Assembly (NCBI RefSeq): GCF_008831285.2
Contig: NC_045138.2
Span: forward strand, 30,227,934-30,291,933
Reading direction: 5' to 3'
Source of the DNA: Nymphaea colorata
Lineage: Eukaryota > Streptophyta > Magnoliopsida > Nymphaeales > Nymphaeaceae
Length of the DNA: 64,000 nt
Shown here one piece after another: positions 22,341 to 33,600 of the stretch. Within the stretch, counting starts at the first letter, position 1; every line of letters begins with the position of its first letter. Position numbers and translations under genes: made by a program. Under the pieces are notes generated by a model that ran no database searches, was not told where the DNA came from, and was given only the letters and a program-made list of their open reading frames with translations.

Positions 22341-25300
22341 GGCTGCACGCACCCCCTAGCCTGAGAAAGAGAGATTGAAACAGAAGCCGAGAGGGCAGCA
22401 GAGAAGAGGCGCGAAATGGGCAGAGAAGATTCAAATACCGGGCGGATGGGAGGCCTCCACCCTAATCGCCCTAATCCGCCCGCCCTTTCCTTCTTGCGTC
22501 GTGTCTGGCGACGACTGATGCCTAGCCCGCCCCGTCGCCCACCCAAGGTCGCACACTGCCGCCATGTACTGGCTAGAGCTCAATAAATGTATAAACAAAA
22601 ATTATTATATCAACAGGGTCACAAATGATCAGCAGTTCGCGACCAGAGCTGGTGAGTGGCATCCGCCTATAGAACTCAACTTCGTTTCATGCACGGTTAC
22701 ATGATGCAACGAGGAACCTACTCCTATTTCATATCTTATACATGAAGCTACTATGATAGCCGCATAAACTTTTTCTTGTAGCTCCACACTTCATCCTCTT
22801 TTCGTTGCATTGCATACACATTTAATGATTAAAACGCTGAGTTTGGCTCCCCTCTTTGAGCTCACGATTCGGTCAGCCATTTGTTATAAGCTTGAGTTCG
22901 ACCCCAACTATTCCTAGGACTAACATTGCCCATGTTCAGGGGTATGTCAAATGCATTAGTATTGACCTTGGACACATTTTAAAACCACCAAGAAGGCAAA
23001 TTCTCAAAAGCTAGATTTGTAGTCACTAAAAGCATGTTTCTAACATGATTTTGGCATTATTTCAGTACGTTACGAGGCTTAAAGCACATACCCTTTTTTT
23101 GTGATCTTTTATGGTCTATTAGTGACAGTGTGTTTTGTCTTATGCGCATAATTCTTCCATAGCTGTGACCAAGAAAGCAAAAAAAAATCCTCAAATTGAT
23201 GCCTTGAAACACCATGTTTAAATCAAAATTGGAATCTACATGCCTCAGACCCAAGCTTGCGATCCTGATGTTACTCTTGAAAAGTATTCATATAGAGGAA
23301 GGCTTGGTTTTAGTGTATCCCAAATAATGACGATCTGTGATCATATCATTTTACAAGAAATCAAATGCCCACGAAGTATGCCGTTCATCCATCAGTGTGT
23401 ACTGCCCAGCAAGCTTCCCCCGAAGTATTATGCATTTATCCTTCTTTACGAGGCAACGACGGGCCAAGCATTGTTTTCGGGGATTTCACAACGTGATGAT
23501 GCCAAGTTGTTGGTCAGTGAAACATCTTTTTATTTCTGGATTTTCTTCTTTCAAATTCAAGCGAACTCTTGCATTTGTAAAACAAATTTGCTTTGGCATT
23601 CTAATCATGATTAACACATTATTTGCGATAGTCATGCACATTTATGCCCACACTTTCAGATTATACGCCTACGGCGCTGGTGCGTGCAAGGCATGACACC
23701 AATAAATTTAAATACTGACCACCTGCATGATATACCTACGATTCATACTCATCAATCATAATCATTTACTTAATAAAATGAGTTTGCTTCATTTGTTCCA
23801 GTTGGTTAATTCGCCTGCGTTCGTCCTTTCTGTGAGGCACTTGTTACAAGTTTTAATTAAAAAAACAACTTTGGCTGGATAATAGGCGTTCAAAAAGTTC
23901 AAGATCCAGTAGAAATATGATCATTTTTCAAACTGAAACACTTAATGAGGTGGATGGATCTATCCTCTGCATTCCCCTACCACGTTATTATTTGGCAAGG
24001 ACAGAATGAACCATCAAAGGTCCGCTCCTTCACGTGCCAACCGTAAGAATCCAAATCTTATATATGAAAATCATGACAGGAAAACTATGCAACACTATGC
24101 ATTGCTGGTCGAAATTATCGACCCTATAAGGCAAGCAGAGACATGCCCAATATGTTTCTTTGATCCACATTGCCAAGATTATGTCTATGGAATACATCAG
24201 GAGCCTCAAGCCTACTTGGTCGCAAACATATGAAATTTCTACCATTCAACTTTATCATATAATCCATAACTTCAAGGATGGAGTTAAGCTGCAGCCGATC
24301 TTATTTTAATATCATATGGCAGCGGTCTTCCTCCTTTGAGGGGCATCAAAATATCAATTGATTTGGTCTGATAAAAAGCCGGTCATACCTCCACCAAGCA
24401 AAGTCCAAAAAACATAGGTAAAAGGATCCAATGGGAAAGGTAACTATGAACATACAGATCTTTCACTTGCCCACTTAGAAGCAGCTGTGCAAGGGGAATT
24501 CTCACAGACATCATCCTCATGATCACACTTGTTGCTATTTACATTCTCTAACAAAGATATTGTCGACTGAATCCCTTAATATGACAGAAGCATGAAAGGA
24601 GATGCAAGTTACACTCTTTCAGCTTTTGTAAGCACTCCATGCATTAAAGGCTGAGTTTTGCATTTACTGATTTCCTCTTGCCTCTTTTCAGGAAACACGC
24701 CTGAAGTATTTCACCCCACAATTACACGCCTGAAGTCTCCACTGATATTCCAAGTGCTCGTATCACACTTTGTCCCCCGTAGTAGGAACATTATCACCGA
24801 TCCACTCACCTTCGTACACCCAAAAAGGGAAAGATACCAGAAACTTGTAGGATACGAGTAGTTCAAACTTCAAACCCAGTATACCCATGTCAGTGCTAGT
24901 CACCAACAATGCTCGGGAATAGGTGAAGCAAAACAACCAGAAGAACAAAAACAAGTAGATTAAAAGCAGAACATTTACCGTCATCAAAGTTCAGAACAAA
25001 AATATATATAAGTTTGACGACCTTAACCCCTTGGCCATTGATTGTATGTATATTTAGCAAAAGAAAAAACATATACCAATCAAACAAATCAGCCACACAC
25101 AGGATAGCAGTCCAGGTCGTGGAAATAAGTTTGACATCCGATAGAAGATGGCACAACATAACCCACCGAGTTTTCTCCTTCACAATGCATAAACATGCAG
25201 ACTTTTGCCGTAAATGAGTGTTAACTGACATTAAAGAACATGTGAAAATGGGCAAACAAATGTAGTTAAATCTTAAGCCTTCGCTTGCTGTCCAACTTAA

Positions 25301-25370
25301 ATTTGAGACTTTGTTTCTATATCCGACTTTCACTTTACAAAAACATTCAAGTATTTAACCTCTGCCTCAG

Positions 25371-25495
25371 AACCGGTAGCTGAGATCGAATTTTATGTGT
25401 TTGGTGTACTCTTAGACAACCATGCTGAAGATTGTGTTGCAACTGGCAGCTGGGATCGGAGCTTATGCCTTTGGAAGGGGAGGTTACACTTTTTC
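25371..25495 (+). pseudogene. WD40-repeat relic (duplicated fragment)
   Basis: Positions 25412-25495 read LDNHAEDCVATGSWDRSLCL followed by WKG, the end of a classic WD40 blade (GSWDxSLxLW). Directly before it, 25371-25411 encodes TGS, a stop in place of Trp, then DRILCVW in another frame: the same motif again with tgg changed to tga. No other blades, start codon or splice context were found, so this is a broken fragment of a WD40 gene. The parent gene cannot be named. Confidence 0.5.
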
Positions 25496-26346
25496 CCCTT
25501 GTATTTAAATTTGAACTCATATGAGAGGTCCACAACCACCTAAACATGGGACCCACCAAGTCCAGGACAAAGAAGCTTGGTTCCAACTGCCAAAACAATG
25601 AAACCAAAGTAGGAATAGAAGTTAAGCTCTGTGAAGAAAGTCAGCATTTGACAAATTTCAGGGAAATGGCAAAAGAAGAATTTGCTCAGTCAGCTTTACA
25701 TATATGTGTGATAGTGTGTGTGTTCTCTATGTAGTTCTGAAGCACATATTGTTAGATGCAACACTGAGAGATCGTGATACAAAACCCAATTACGTTGTCA
25801 TTGCATCCAAACATGCCCTGCTACTCAAAATCACATAGCTTCCAATGTCTTTTCCCTACTATTCTCCATTTATTCTTCCTTCAACATTTTATAGATTCTA
25901 CTGATGAGCAGTTCCTTGTGATTTAATCCACTTTCATAAGCTCATAGAACTAAACCTTGGCCCCTCAAGATCTCCCTCATTTCTTAACTTTCCTCTTCTT
26001 ATGCTTCACGGTTGTTTAGAAAATCTCCACTTGTCCAAGCATCTTTTTCTTCCTCCAACGTTGTGCTTTGGCAAATCTCACTCCAGCTTCAAGTCATGTC
26101 CTCAGAAACTGAGATTTAATCCATATTTGGACATGAAACATGTTCTTCATTCCTCTTACAATACATACACATATATAGATGAATATATATAAAAACCATC
26201 AATTACGAACACTGCCAGCCAAAAAGCACCAAGTACCCAAGCACACCTGGTGCACACCAGACTCAAGTGCAGCAGCCTATTTGAAGCACCATTTTACATT
26301 AGAACCAAGAATGACAGAAGCCAGGACAAGAAGTGATCCTGCAGAT

Positions 26347-26348
26347 CA

Positions 26349-26401
<53 letters not shown>
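26347..26401. repeat. (TA)n microsatellite with periodic CA
   Basis: TA repeats interrupted twice by 'ca' about 20 bp apart, giving a small higher-order pattern. Confidence 0.9.
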
Positions 26402-27420
26402 TAGCTTTTAGACAATTTTCATTCATTCAATGTGAAAGAGAATGAGAATAGAAACTTTGAGTGGCTGAAACTGAAGCAGCTACTTTATAAAAAGAAAAGA
26501 AATGAGCACTTCAGAAAATTACAAATTGCTGCTGAATTTTTAAGATCATCAAACAACCACCAAGGTTTAAGTGATTCTCAAATAGCTGCTTCTGTGCAAA
26601 AAAAATGTTAAAATTGATCATTACATAAATCTTTGATCATAAGTTATTTTGAAAAAAGAAAGCCATCGCCTCTTAAGACAGCAAGGAACGACAGCGTCGA
26701 CCCTCACTGTCTGGCAAGGGGGCAAAGATCGAGGGATTGACCGATCCACCCTCACTGTCTGGAGAGGGTCAGCATGGGCCGAGGTCAAGGACAGTAGTGG
26801 GGGTTGAGGATGTTGAGGGTGGAGCTACAGCATCCCCTGAGGGTTGAGGCCAGCATCGCTGGACAGGGATAGATACAGAAAATACAGAAATGCGTGAATA
26901 TGTCATTATTTACTATTTAGTATTTGGCACAATAGGAAGAGAAATATAGACAAAGACATCGCAGGGATCAATTATGCAAACAAAATAAATACGAATACAA
27001 TGCCTATCTGAAGAAGAAAAACATGATTTACAGCAGATACTTGAACCAGCAACAAGGGTAAGGCTATTAGAAAACTATGTATCTTCGGTGCTACTGAAAT
27101 ATCATCTTCTCAGTCAAGTACTGAAAGACAGTTGGCTCCTTGATGAAGTTAGAAGTAAGAATACATCATTACATGATAAATTTACCCCTGGAACATGAAC
27201 TATATATGAGGGATTTCAATTTCATAAAACCAAACTTATGCTTGTGTACTTAATAGATCTACATCTGCTAAACCATGCATTTCTTAGTGCAACAGTTGAC
27301 AAATGACAATTATGTTTTATGCAATACATGCTGAGGTTGGCAAGGTTATCAGCATCTTGTCCGCTTATAATATTATTGTCATAACAAGCTAAGTAACACA
27401 GACATGGCTGGAAGGCTGCC

Positions 27421-27694
27421 GTAGCCATGTGGGCCGTGTCGACATGCTAACATGGGTATGCGACACACTTAGATACGGCAGTTTTGATTTTTTAGTATTT
27501 TTTGTGGAATTTTGCATATTTTTTGTGCCGTTACCATATTTCTTGTGGAATTGTGGATATTTTTTGTGGAATTTTAAACACATATATACATATATGTATA
27601 TATAGCTTGTCATATCCCCATGTCCAACAATTTTAAAAATGATGCCTGTAACAGTATCCCCGTCCATACCCGTACCAGTATCGATGTGACTTAA
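27421..27694. mobile_element. Inverted-repeat element of the 'taagtcacatgg' family, copy 4
   Basis: The right end cgatgtgactta is the reverse complement of taagtcacatcg, the family terminus. The left arm has ccatgtgggccgtgtcgaca and gggtatgcgaca; the right arm has gtatccccgtccatacccgt. The interior repeats a 'ttttgtggaattttg' motif. No coding capacity; boundaries approximate. Confidence 0.5.
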
Positions 27695-29057
27695 ATAAGA
27701 AGTTGTATATTCCCCACAAATGAAATAAAACTTAATTGGACTTTTGTCACAAGGAGGTCCATGCACCCCCATTAGTATTAAAATGTCAAGACAGGCACAT
27801 CTGTGGGCCTCTCCATTGTTTCCCATTCTTCTTTTTCTCCTATCTCTTGCATGTCAAACAAATAAAGTTAACATGATCTCAAAGCAGTGGTGATTCCCCA
27901 GGAGTGACAAAAAGAATAACCTCATAAGCTCTTCCCAACCTATGCTGTTCTTATATATCAGTTTCACATCTCTGTCTTCCTCCCTATTTGTTCCTTTTCT
28001 CTTTCTTTCTTTATCCTATTCTGCTTTTGTGGAGCCTTCCCAAAGCAGTTCCATCCTCATACTGATCATGACACGTTCCTGGCTTTTTAAACTTCATACA
28101 CGTTGGCACTAGACATGCTACACGACCTCCAAGAAAGAATCTGATCTCCTACCAATAAATTTTTTCTCAAGTTGCTGCTCTCCAAGCCTGACAGGCCGAA
28201 CGAGAACCGAAAGCAGCAATGACTAAAAGGCAACAAGAACAGGAAACACCAGCAAAGAAAGAAAAGTAAACCGCTAAATGGCATTAGCTTTAGACTTTTA
28301 ATTGTCCTTTTAAGTTTTTAACTCAACCTGAAAGCAAGAAAAGAAGGTCGCAAAAAAGAAATTCCATGGAGAAAGCACACTCATTATTCCAAAGGTTCAA
28401 TTATCCATTGCCTGTTAAACAGAACATAAAGCAACTAAACCTTAAGCCTTAAGTGGTCTAATTTATTCATATCAAGTCATATAATGTGACACATCAACAC
28501 TTTCCTGGGGAAGGGAGGGGGGGCCGTGGTGGTGTGTGTGTGTGAGTGAGACAGAGAGAGAGAGAGAGAGAGAAAGAGAAACGAGCAGAAAACCTTTTAC
28601 CTGTGCACGAACAACATCCAAAGTGGATAGGGAAATCATGACATATGGAAATTATTGCAAACATTTCCCATTACCATATACTTACATTATATAGTCAGTT
28701 TTTGTCAAAACATCATTTTCAAATTTCAACACTGAACAATGATCCCTAAAGCAGCTTGGAAGCGGTCAATCCTTGAATAAACCCAATAAGTTGCTCTGAA
28801 CAAAAAAAGTCCGCCATCTGCCCATTGCCACATCTTCATAAAGGATCTACGGTAGCACCATAAACTATGCTAGAAAAGGTCGTGTAGCAGAAAGAGAAAA
28901 CATAGTGCCGTGCGATTTATGCAGCATCATGTAATGATAACAATAATGAAGGGTGCCAAGTTTCTTCACAAGGAACACATTGTAATTAACAATACGATGG
29001 TAAAACTACTCTCTCTAAAATCAACCAGGTTGATCGCAAGAAGCATGACATACATCA

Positions 29058-30122
29058 TCAAACAGTCTCGAATTTCTTGAGCATGTCACAATGTGGTGTC
29101 TGGTACGAAAAACCCCATTGTAGACGCTGCAGCTCGGCCCGACAATTGCTTGCAAGTATAGAGAAATATTCTCTTTCGATACGATCCTCGAGCCTTAGGC
29201 GCTCCGTGCTCTGCTGAGGATAGTCTTGGTGGAAAGCCTCAGACTTCACATAATAAGGAACACCCTTTGGCGTGTCCACCCGAAGAATGTAAGGATGAGA
29301 ACGTTGCAGGGAGTAGATGGGATCCGGCGAGGACAGAAAATTCAAGACCAGCAAGAGTAACACAGGGAGAACCTGAGCCAGAACTCTGAAATTAAACGGC
29401 CCTGAGCTGTGAGCTTCACCATGGTGATGGCTTGCCCCTCTCCCCGTCCGGAATCTGTAGACGCCGAAGGGGGTACCTCCTTGAGGCATACCAAAGAAGA
29501 AATTCCGGAAAATCTCATCTGCATCAATGTCTGCATCATAGAACCCATTATAATGGTGGGATCTCGCCGATGGGCGATCGTACGTAGGCTCCTCAGTTCC
29601 CAACAGATCGTATTTTTTTCGAGACTCTTCGTTGCTGAGGCACTGGAATGCCTTGGAGACGGCCTTGAACGCCTCTTCTGCCCCTGGAGCCTTGTTCTTG
29701 TCCGGGTGGACCTTCAGCGACAGCTTCCTGTAGGCCTTGCGGACGTCCTCAACGGAACACCCCTTCTCCAGCCCCATGATCGCATAGTAATCCTTCTGCT
29801 TTTTGATTTGCCTCACAACCGCGACCTGATCATCTGTGTACGTCCTCGACGAAGACCCATTTGCTGAATCCCCTGACGATGGAGGGGGTGGCTGCCCCGA
29901 CTGGGTGGACGATGGTGCAGCAGCCGATGAAGAAGAATCATTCGGCGACGGTGGATTCACGTCGGCGGCGGTGAAGGAAGCAAGGAGATCATCCACATCC
30001 AACGTCGGATCGAGCCGGCGCGCTTTGCTGATGAACTTCTGTGCACGAGCGCGATCGCCGGACTCCAGGGCTTCCCGCCCGATCCTCAGGCACTTCTGAG
30101 CCTCGTCCTTGTTCCCCTCCAT
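29058..30122 (-). CDS. J-domain protein, DNAJB12/DNAJB14-like, ER-membrane type
   Basis: 354-residue Hsp40 co-chaperone. The ATG at 30122-30120 (MEGNKDEAQKCLRIG) is the first in frame. Residues about 1-45 form the N-terminal helix-rich region usual in this group, followed by a Ser/Pro/Gly linker. The J domain spans about 110-175, with the HPD tripeptide at 139-141 that stimulates Hsp70 ATPase. A Phe/Gly-containing linker follows. One hydrophobic segment at about 247-264 (VLAQVLPVLLLLVLNFL) should anchor the protein in the ER membrane. The C-terminal 90 residues match the DUF1977 region of DNAJB12/14 and plant homologues. The coding region is a single exon; the 5' UTR is split (see 30156-30519). 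Membrane location is from family knowledge; the J domain is seen directly. Confidence 0.93.
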   Translation of the reverse strand: MEGNKDEAQKCLRIGREALESGDRARAQKFISKARRLDPTLDVDDLLASFTAADVNPPSPNDSSSSAAAPSSTQSGQPPPPSSGDSANGSSSRTYTDDQVAVVRQIKKQKDYYAIMGLEKGCSVEDVRKAYRKLSLKVHPDKNKAPGAEEAFKAVSKAFQCLSNEESRKKYDLLGTEEPTYDRPSARSHHYNGFYDADIDADEIFRNFFFGMPQGGTPFGVYRFRTGRGASHHHGEAHSSGPFNFRVLAQVLPVLLLLVLNFLSSPDPIYSLQRSHPYILRVDTPKGVPYYVKSEAFHQDYPQQSTERLRLEDRIEREYFSILASNCRAELQRLQWGFSYQTPHCDMLKKFETV

Positions 30123-30155
30123 GATCAGTTTCCGGGACACGACTCCCGCTCGATT

Positions 30156-30519
30156 CTGAAACGAAGATCCCCATCAATTAAACAAAAACCACCAACAAAA
30201 AAGACTCCCAACGAATTCAAGAGGAACAAAAAAGGAAATAAGGCTACAAACTCTAGCACTCAGGAGTCCGCAACCCAAACAATACTCGATAAATCGGCAA
30301 AAGAAGTATGAGCGACGACGGGCCTGAAATCCCCCTGCCCAACTAAAATTGCAATAAAAAGTCCAGAAACCCAAAGAAACAACACATCCCCAGAACTGAT
30401 AAACAGGATAAGCAACTTCTAGATAGACAGATATCCAGAGATAGAGAGAGAAACGGCCTCCCGCTCTCTCTCTCTGATTGAGGGTAGGGCGTCGGATGAA
30501 GACGAAGCTGGTTTCTTAC
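30156..30519 (-). other. 5' UTR intron of the J-protein gene
   Basis: On the minus strand, donor ag/gtaagaaacc at 30519 and acceptor ttcgtttcag at 30156 bracket a 364-bp intron that ends 33 bp before the ATG. Upstream sequence (30520-30600) is GC-rich and contains a CT tract, as in many plant leader exons. Predicted from splice signals only. Confidence 0.6.
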
Positions 30520-30619
30520 CTCCTCTTCGGGTCACCGACAGGAGAAAAGGGGGAAGGGAGGAGACGGGAGGGCGGACCAACCAAGCGTCTGCCTTTTGAT
30601 GGGTGCTTCTCAGAACGTG

Positions 30620-33600
30620 AGGTCAGGACTCGGAAAAGTCAAGGCGCCTACCCTCCCCCGCTTCTTTCTATGGACAAAACTATAAGTCCCACCCAATATT
30701 TTGCAGTGATGCCCGCTCTTTTACTCCTCAAGTCTGAACATCTAATTTCCGAATCCAAAATATATAGACGTGTTAGGTCATAGGTGTGCTGTTTATCATA
30801 TTAGTAGTTTTGCTCATATTCATTGCAATGTTCATATTGTTTGGTTATCAAAAGTCGGTTATAAGATTTCATAAAAAAAGAAGAACCAGTTTGATTCAAC
30901 TTTAACACGTCAAGTAGTGAACTTGGACCATTTCTATTCACATTACCAGTTGAACATTTGACATCCCGAATAACTTGGCAGTAGTATCTTACCTATTAGA
31001 TTTATATAGTAAATAACCTATGCATGTGCATGTGCCTTACTTGCACCATACTGATTCGACGTGCTCGGATTAGTTCTGAGACAGATGATTATATCATGTG
31101 TGTACAAATTTCAATATCATTTTGTTTGTTTCGCCCGTTTACCAATTTTACTTTCAAATCCAATGTTGGGTGCTAAAGCACATATTTTTCCCCTTCATTG
31201 GATCCATATTTAGACACAAAAATACATGTTAGAAGTCAAGGTATGAACCACTCCGAGGCTCAAACTGCACTTTGCTTGGACAAACCTCATACTAGATTAT
31301 CCTAAAAGGATGCATCCCTATTATTAAGCTATGGGTGACCTCGTGACTAAGTGGATAAAGCTCATTAAGGGTTCAATAGAGAAAGAAATAGATAGAGTTA
31401 TCAAAATTGTTAAGACTCGTTGGTACCAAGACTTGCTTTTTCATCCAACTCAAACACCCTGATGCAATGGCGTAGCCACATAGTGATTGGTATAGGCAAC
31501 TCTTGAAAGTTCTTTATTTTTAAATGCGAAAAGTGGTGAAGAGTCTGTCGTCAGTTACTTTCCATAGACACTATTTCTCTGAACAACAATGGACACTTAG
31601 TTGACAGGTATCCTACCGTTATTCAGGTCCAAAAACAACCTTAGATCCCAAGACATGGGCATCTTACGTTCAGTCTCACTACCGCACTCGAATGTAATGG
31701 AACTTGAAATTGGATTCAAATTTTACATAATATAGATCATTAAAGCCAGTGACTTGTAATAGAACAGCCCAGTTACACCAATCTGGGTGACTATCCATAG
31801 AAGTAGTTTGATTGCTGAGCAGGACAAGAGTTCTAAGAACGGAGTGTTTTGTCCCAGGTGTTTCATGGTGAGGGAGATAACTCCCGGAACACACAACAGA
31901 GTGTATATACAGTGTTTGTATATAACAAATTTATGTGTTCTCGAGATCCACCGTTTGATGGATTCCGCATCTTCCTACAATCAATGAGGACAGGTGGTCT
32001 GCCCTGTCCTCCCCCAGTGACCTCAAGTCCTAGCAGCTTGGCAGTAGTTCACTGACAGAAGGAGTCCTTAACTTAAATTGAGTTTAGGGCCTGAACCCAG
32101 ACCACGATTAAATATGATTTGATGAATCAATTAGCCACAGGGAAGTTGTTAACTGCTAAACAGCAGATTAAAATATGGCCAAACCTGCAATCCCTGCGGC
32201 CGATTTCAAGGTGATGGTCGCTACTAGCTACAGTAATGTCAGTAAAGTAGTGACATTGTAATTTCAAGAAAATACTCTTCCTGCTCACCCGAAAGTGAAG
32301 TGGTGAAACTAGAATCCCTGCAATTTCCAATGCAGGTGGACAATCAAATGCTTTTCTACCACGCTAATTGCTGGAAAAATTTTGAGGAAAAACCATTCTA
32401 GGTTGCCTTGTTGCATGCTTGGGAAACACAAAGTTTTTCATTTGATATTCGCATATGCTTAGAAATGCCTCTATCTATATTCTAATGGGAAAATTTTGTG
32501 TGGAAATTCCCACGAGAATCAGAAGCAAAATTCTATATGTTCTCCCTTTCTTAGCCACACCCGGCTATGGCTTGAAAGAAGGGTCACCATGAGAATAAAC
32601 CATGCGGACCCATCCGGCAGTCACGGCTCATACCACTAGACTAACGCCGTCGGGAATTTATTTTTCAGTGGCCTTGCCCTGCACCTAAATATGCGCCACT
32701 TCTGAAATTTTTACCTACTGGTCGCCAGCCAACGTGCTACCAGACAAAGGGGACCTTCTCCTTCAGGTTGAAGAGAGAGTTTTCTTGCTTGAAATTCTTT
32801 TCCCTTTCCTTCTTGGCGCACCAACACGCGTTGTAGGTGATACTGCATGACGAGTGGCAAACAGGCTACCCGTTTTGGTACCCTTATTTTTGGAAATGCG
32901 TGAGCTGTCCAGTCATTGATCTTAAGAAGGAGCTTCGAGGATTAGAGCTAACCTCATCGAATGGCAGCAAAAATACCATAAATAAAGAATGGAACACGAA
33001 GGCGCGAAAGACCACCAAAATGGAAAACACTATCCAGGCAACCACATCTACGCAGAAAAACTGGTTCATCATTCATTAACACTATTAGCCAGTAGAGAAG
33101 AAACCAACTTTTGATTGACAACACCAATATGGACGCTGAGGATGTAATCTCTCATCAATCAATTTGTTGCATTTCACACAGATATCAAGCCACTTGTCCA
33201 AAAGAAAAGGGTTTAGTAGCACCGAATGTCAAAAAGGCTTCCTACAGATCCACCCTTGACATTAAACGCAGCAAGCCCCTTACTGCTGAAGTGGGTTTTG
33301 ACACGAATCCAACGGAAGTCCGGTCCACTTCTGGCTGGAAGAAAGCACCTTCCGTTGTCTTTTTGGAAGAGAAGACAGAAGCATGAACCCCATGTGAGCA
33401 GTAGACTCAGCTCACTTCAATTTTCATTTTAAAATCTTCCGTATCTTTCTTGTCAGCTGGCTATATGCAGCAATCAAACCTGCAAGAGGAAGCTTAGATA
33501 TTTGTCCAATTAACAAGCCAATCTGTCCAACCTATTAAAGACATATGCCCTTTAGGACACTGCTTGCTACAATGCTGGACATGGGTCGACACAGACTGAC

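Larger units (their letters stand above)
22341..29057. other. Intergenic region between NUP205 and the J-protein gene
   Basis: The two flanking genes are both on the minus strand, so this holds the NUP205 promoter side and the J-protein 3' side. I see a WD40-like relic at 25371-25495, a TA microsatellite at 26347-26401, a GC-richer patch at about 26670-26870 with repeated ccctcactgtctgg (26701 and 26749), an inverted-repeat element at 27421-27694 and a GA microsatellite near 28553. Reading frames of up to 145 codons exist, but none resembles a known protein. No TATA box for NUP205 stands out. Confidence 0.6.

Noticed and set aside
22340-22352. Upstream in-frame extension of NUP205 by four residues
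   Set aside because: It starts with GTG; the ATG giving MVSPK matches plant NUP205 starts.
23240-23696. Two overlapping plus-strand frames of 124 and 119 codons
   Set aside because: Two frames open over the same DNA, neither with family resemblance, a splice model or biased codon use; treated as chance.
24896-25333. 145-codon minus-strand frame, Cys/Leu rich
   Set aside because: No homology recognised, AT-rich composition and no gene-like context; chance frame.
29409-29867. 152-codon plus-strand open frame
   Set aside because: Antisense shadow of the J-protein coding region, without homology or promoter context.
30120-30140. Upstream in-frame extension of the J-protein (MSRKLI...)
   Set aside because: The extension would start at GTG; the first ATG gives the family-typical N-terminus.
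32570-32660. Possible tRNA-like or SINE-like segment (ccactagactaacgcc)
   Set aside because: No cloverleaf or matching A and B boxes could be built; left unassigned.
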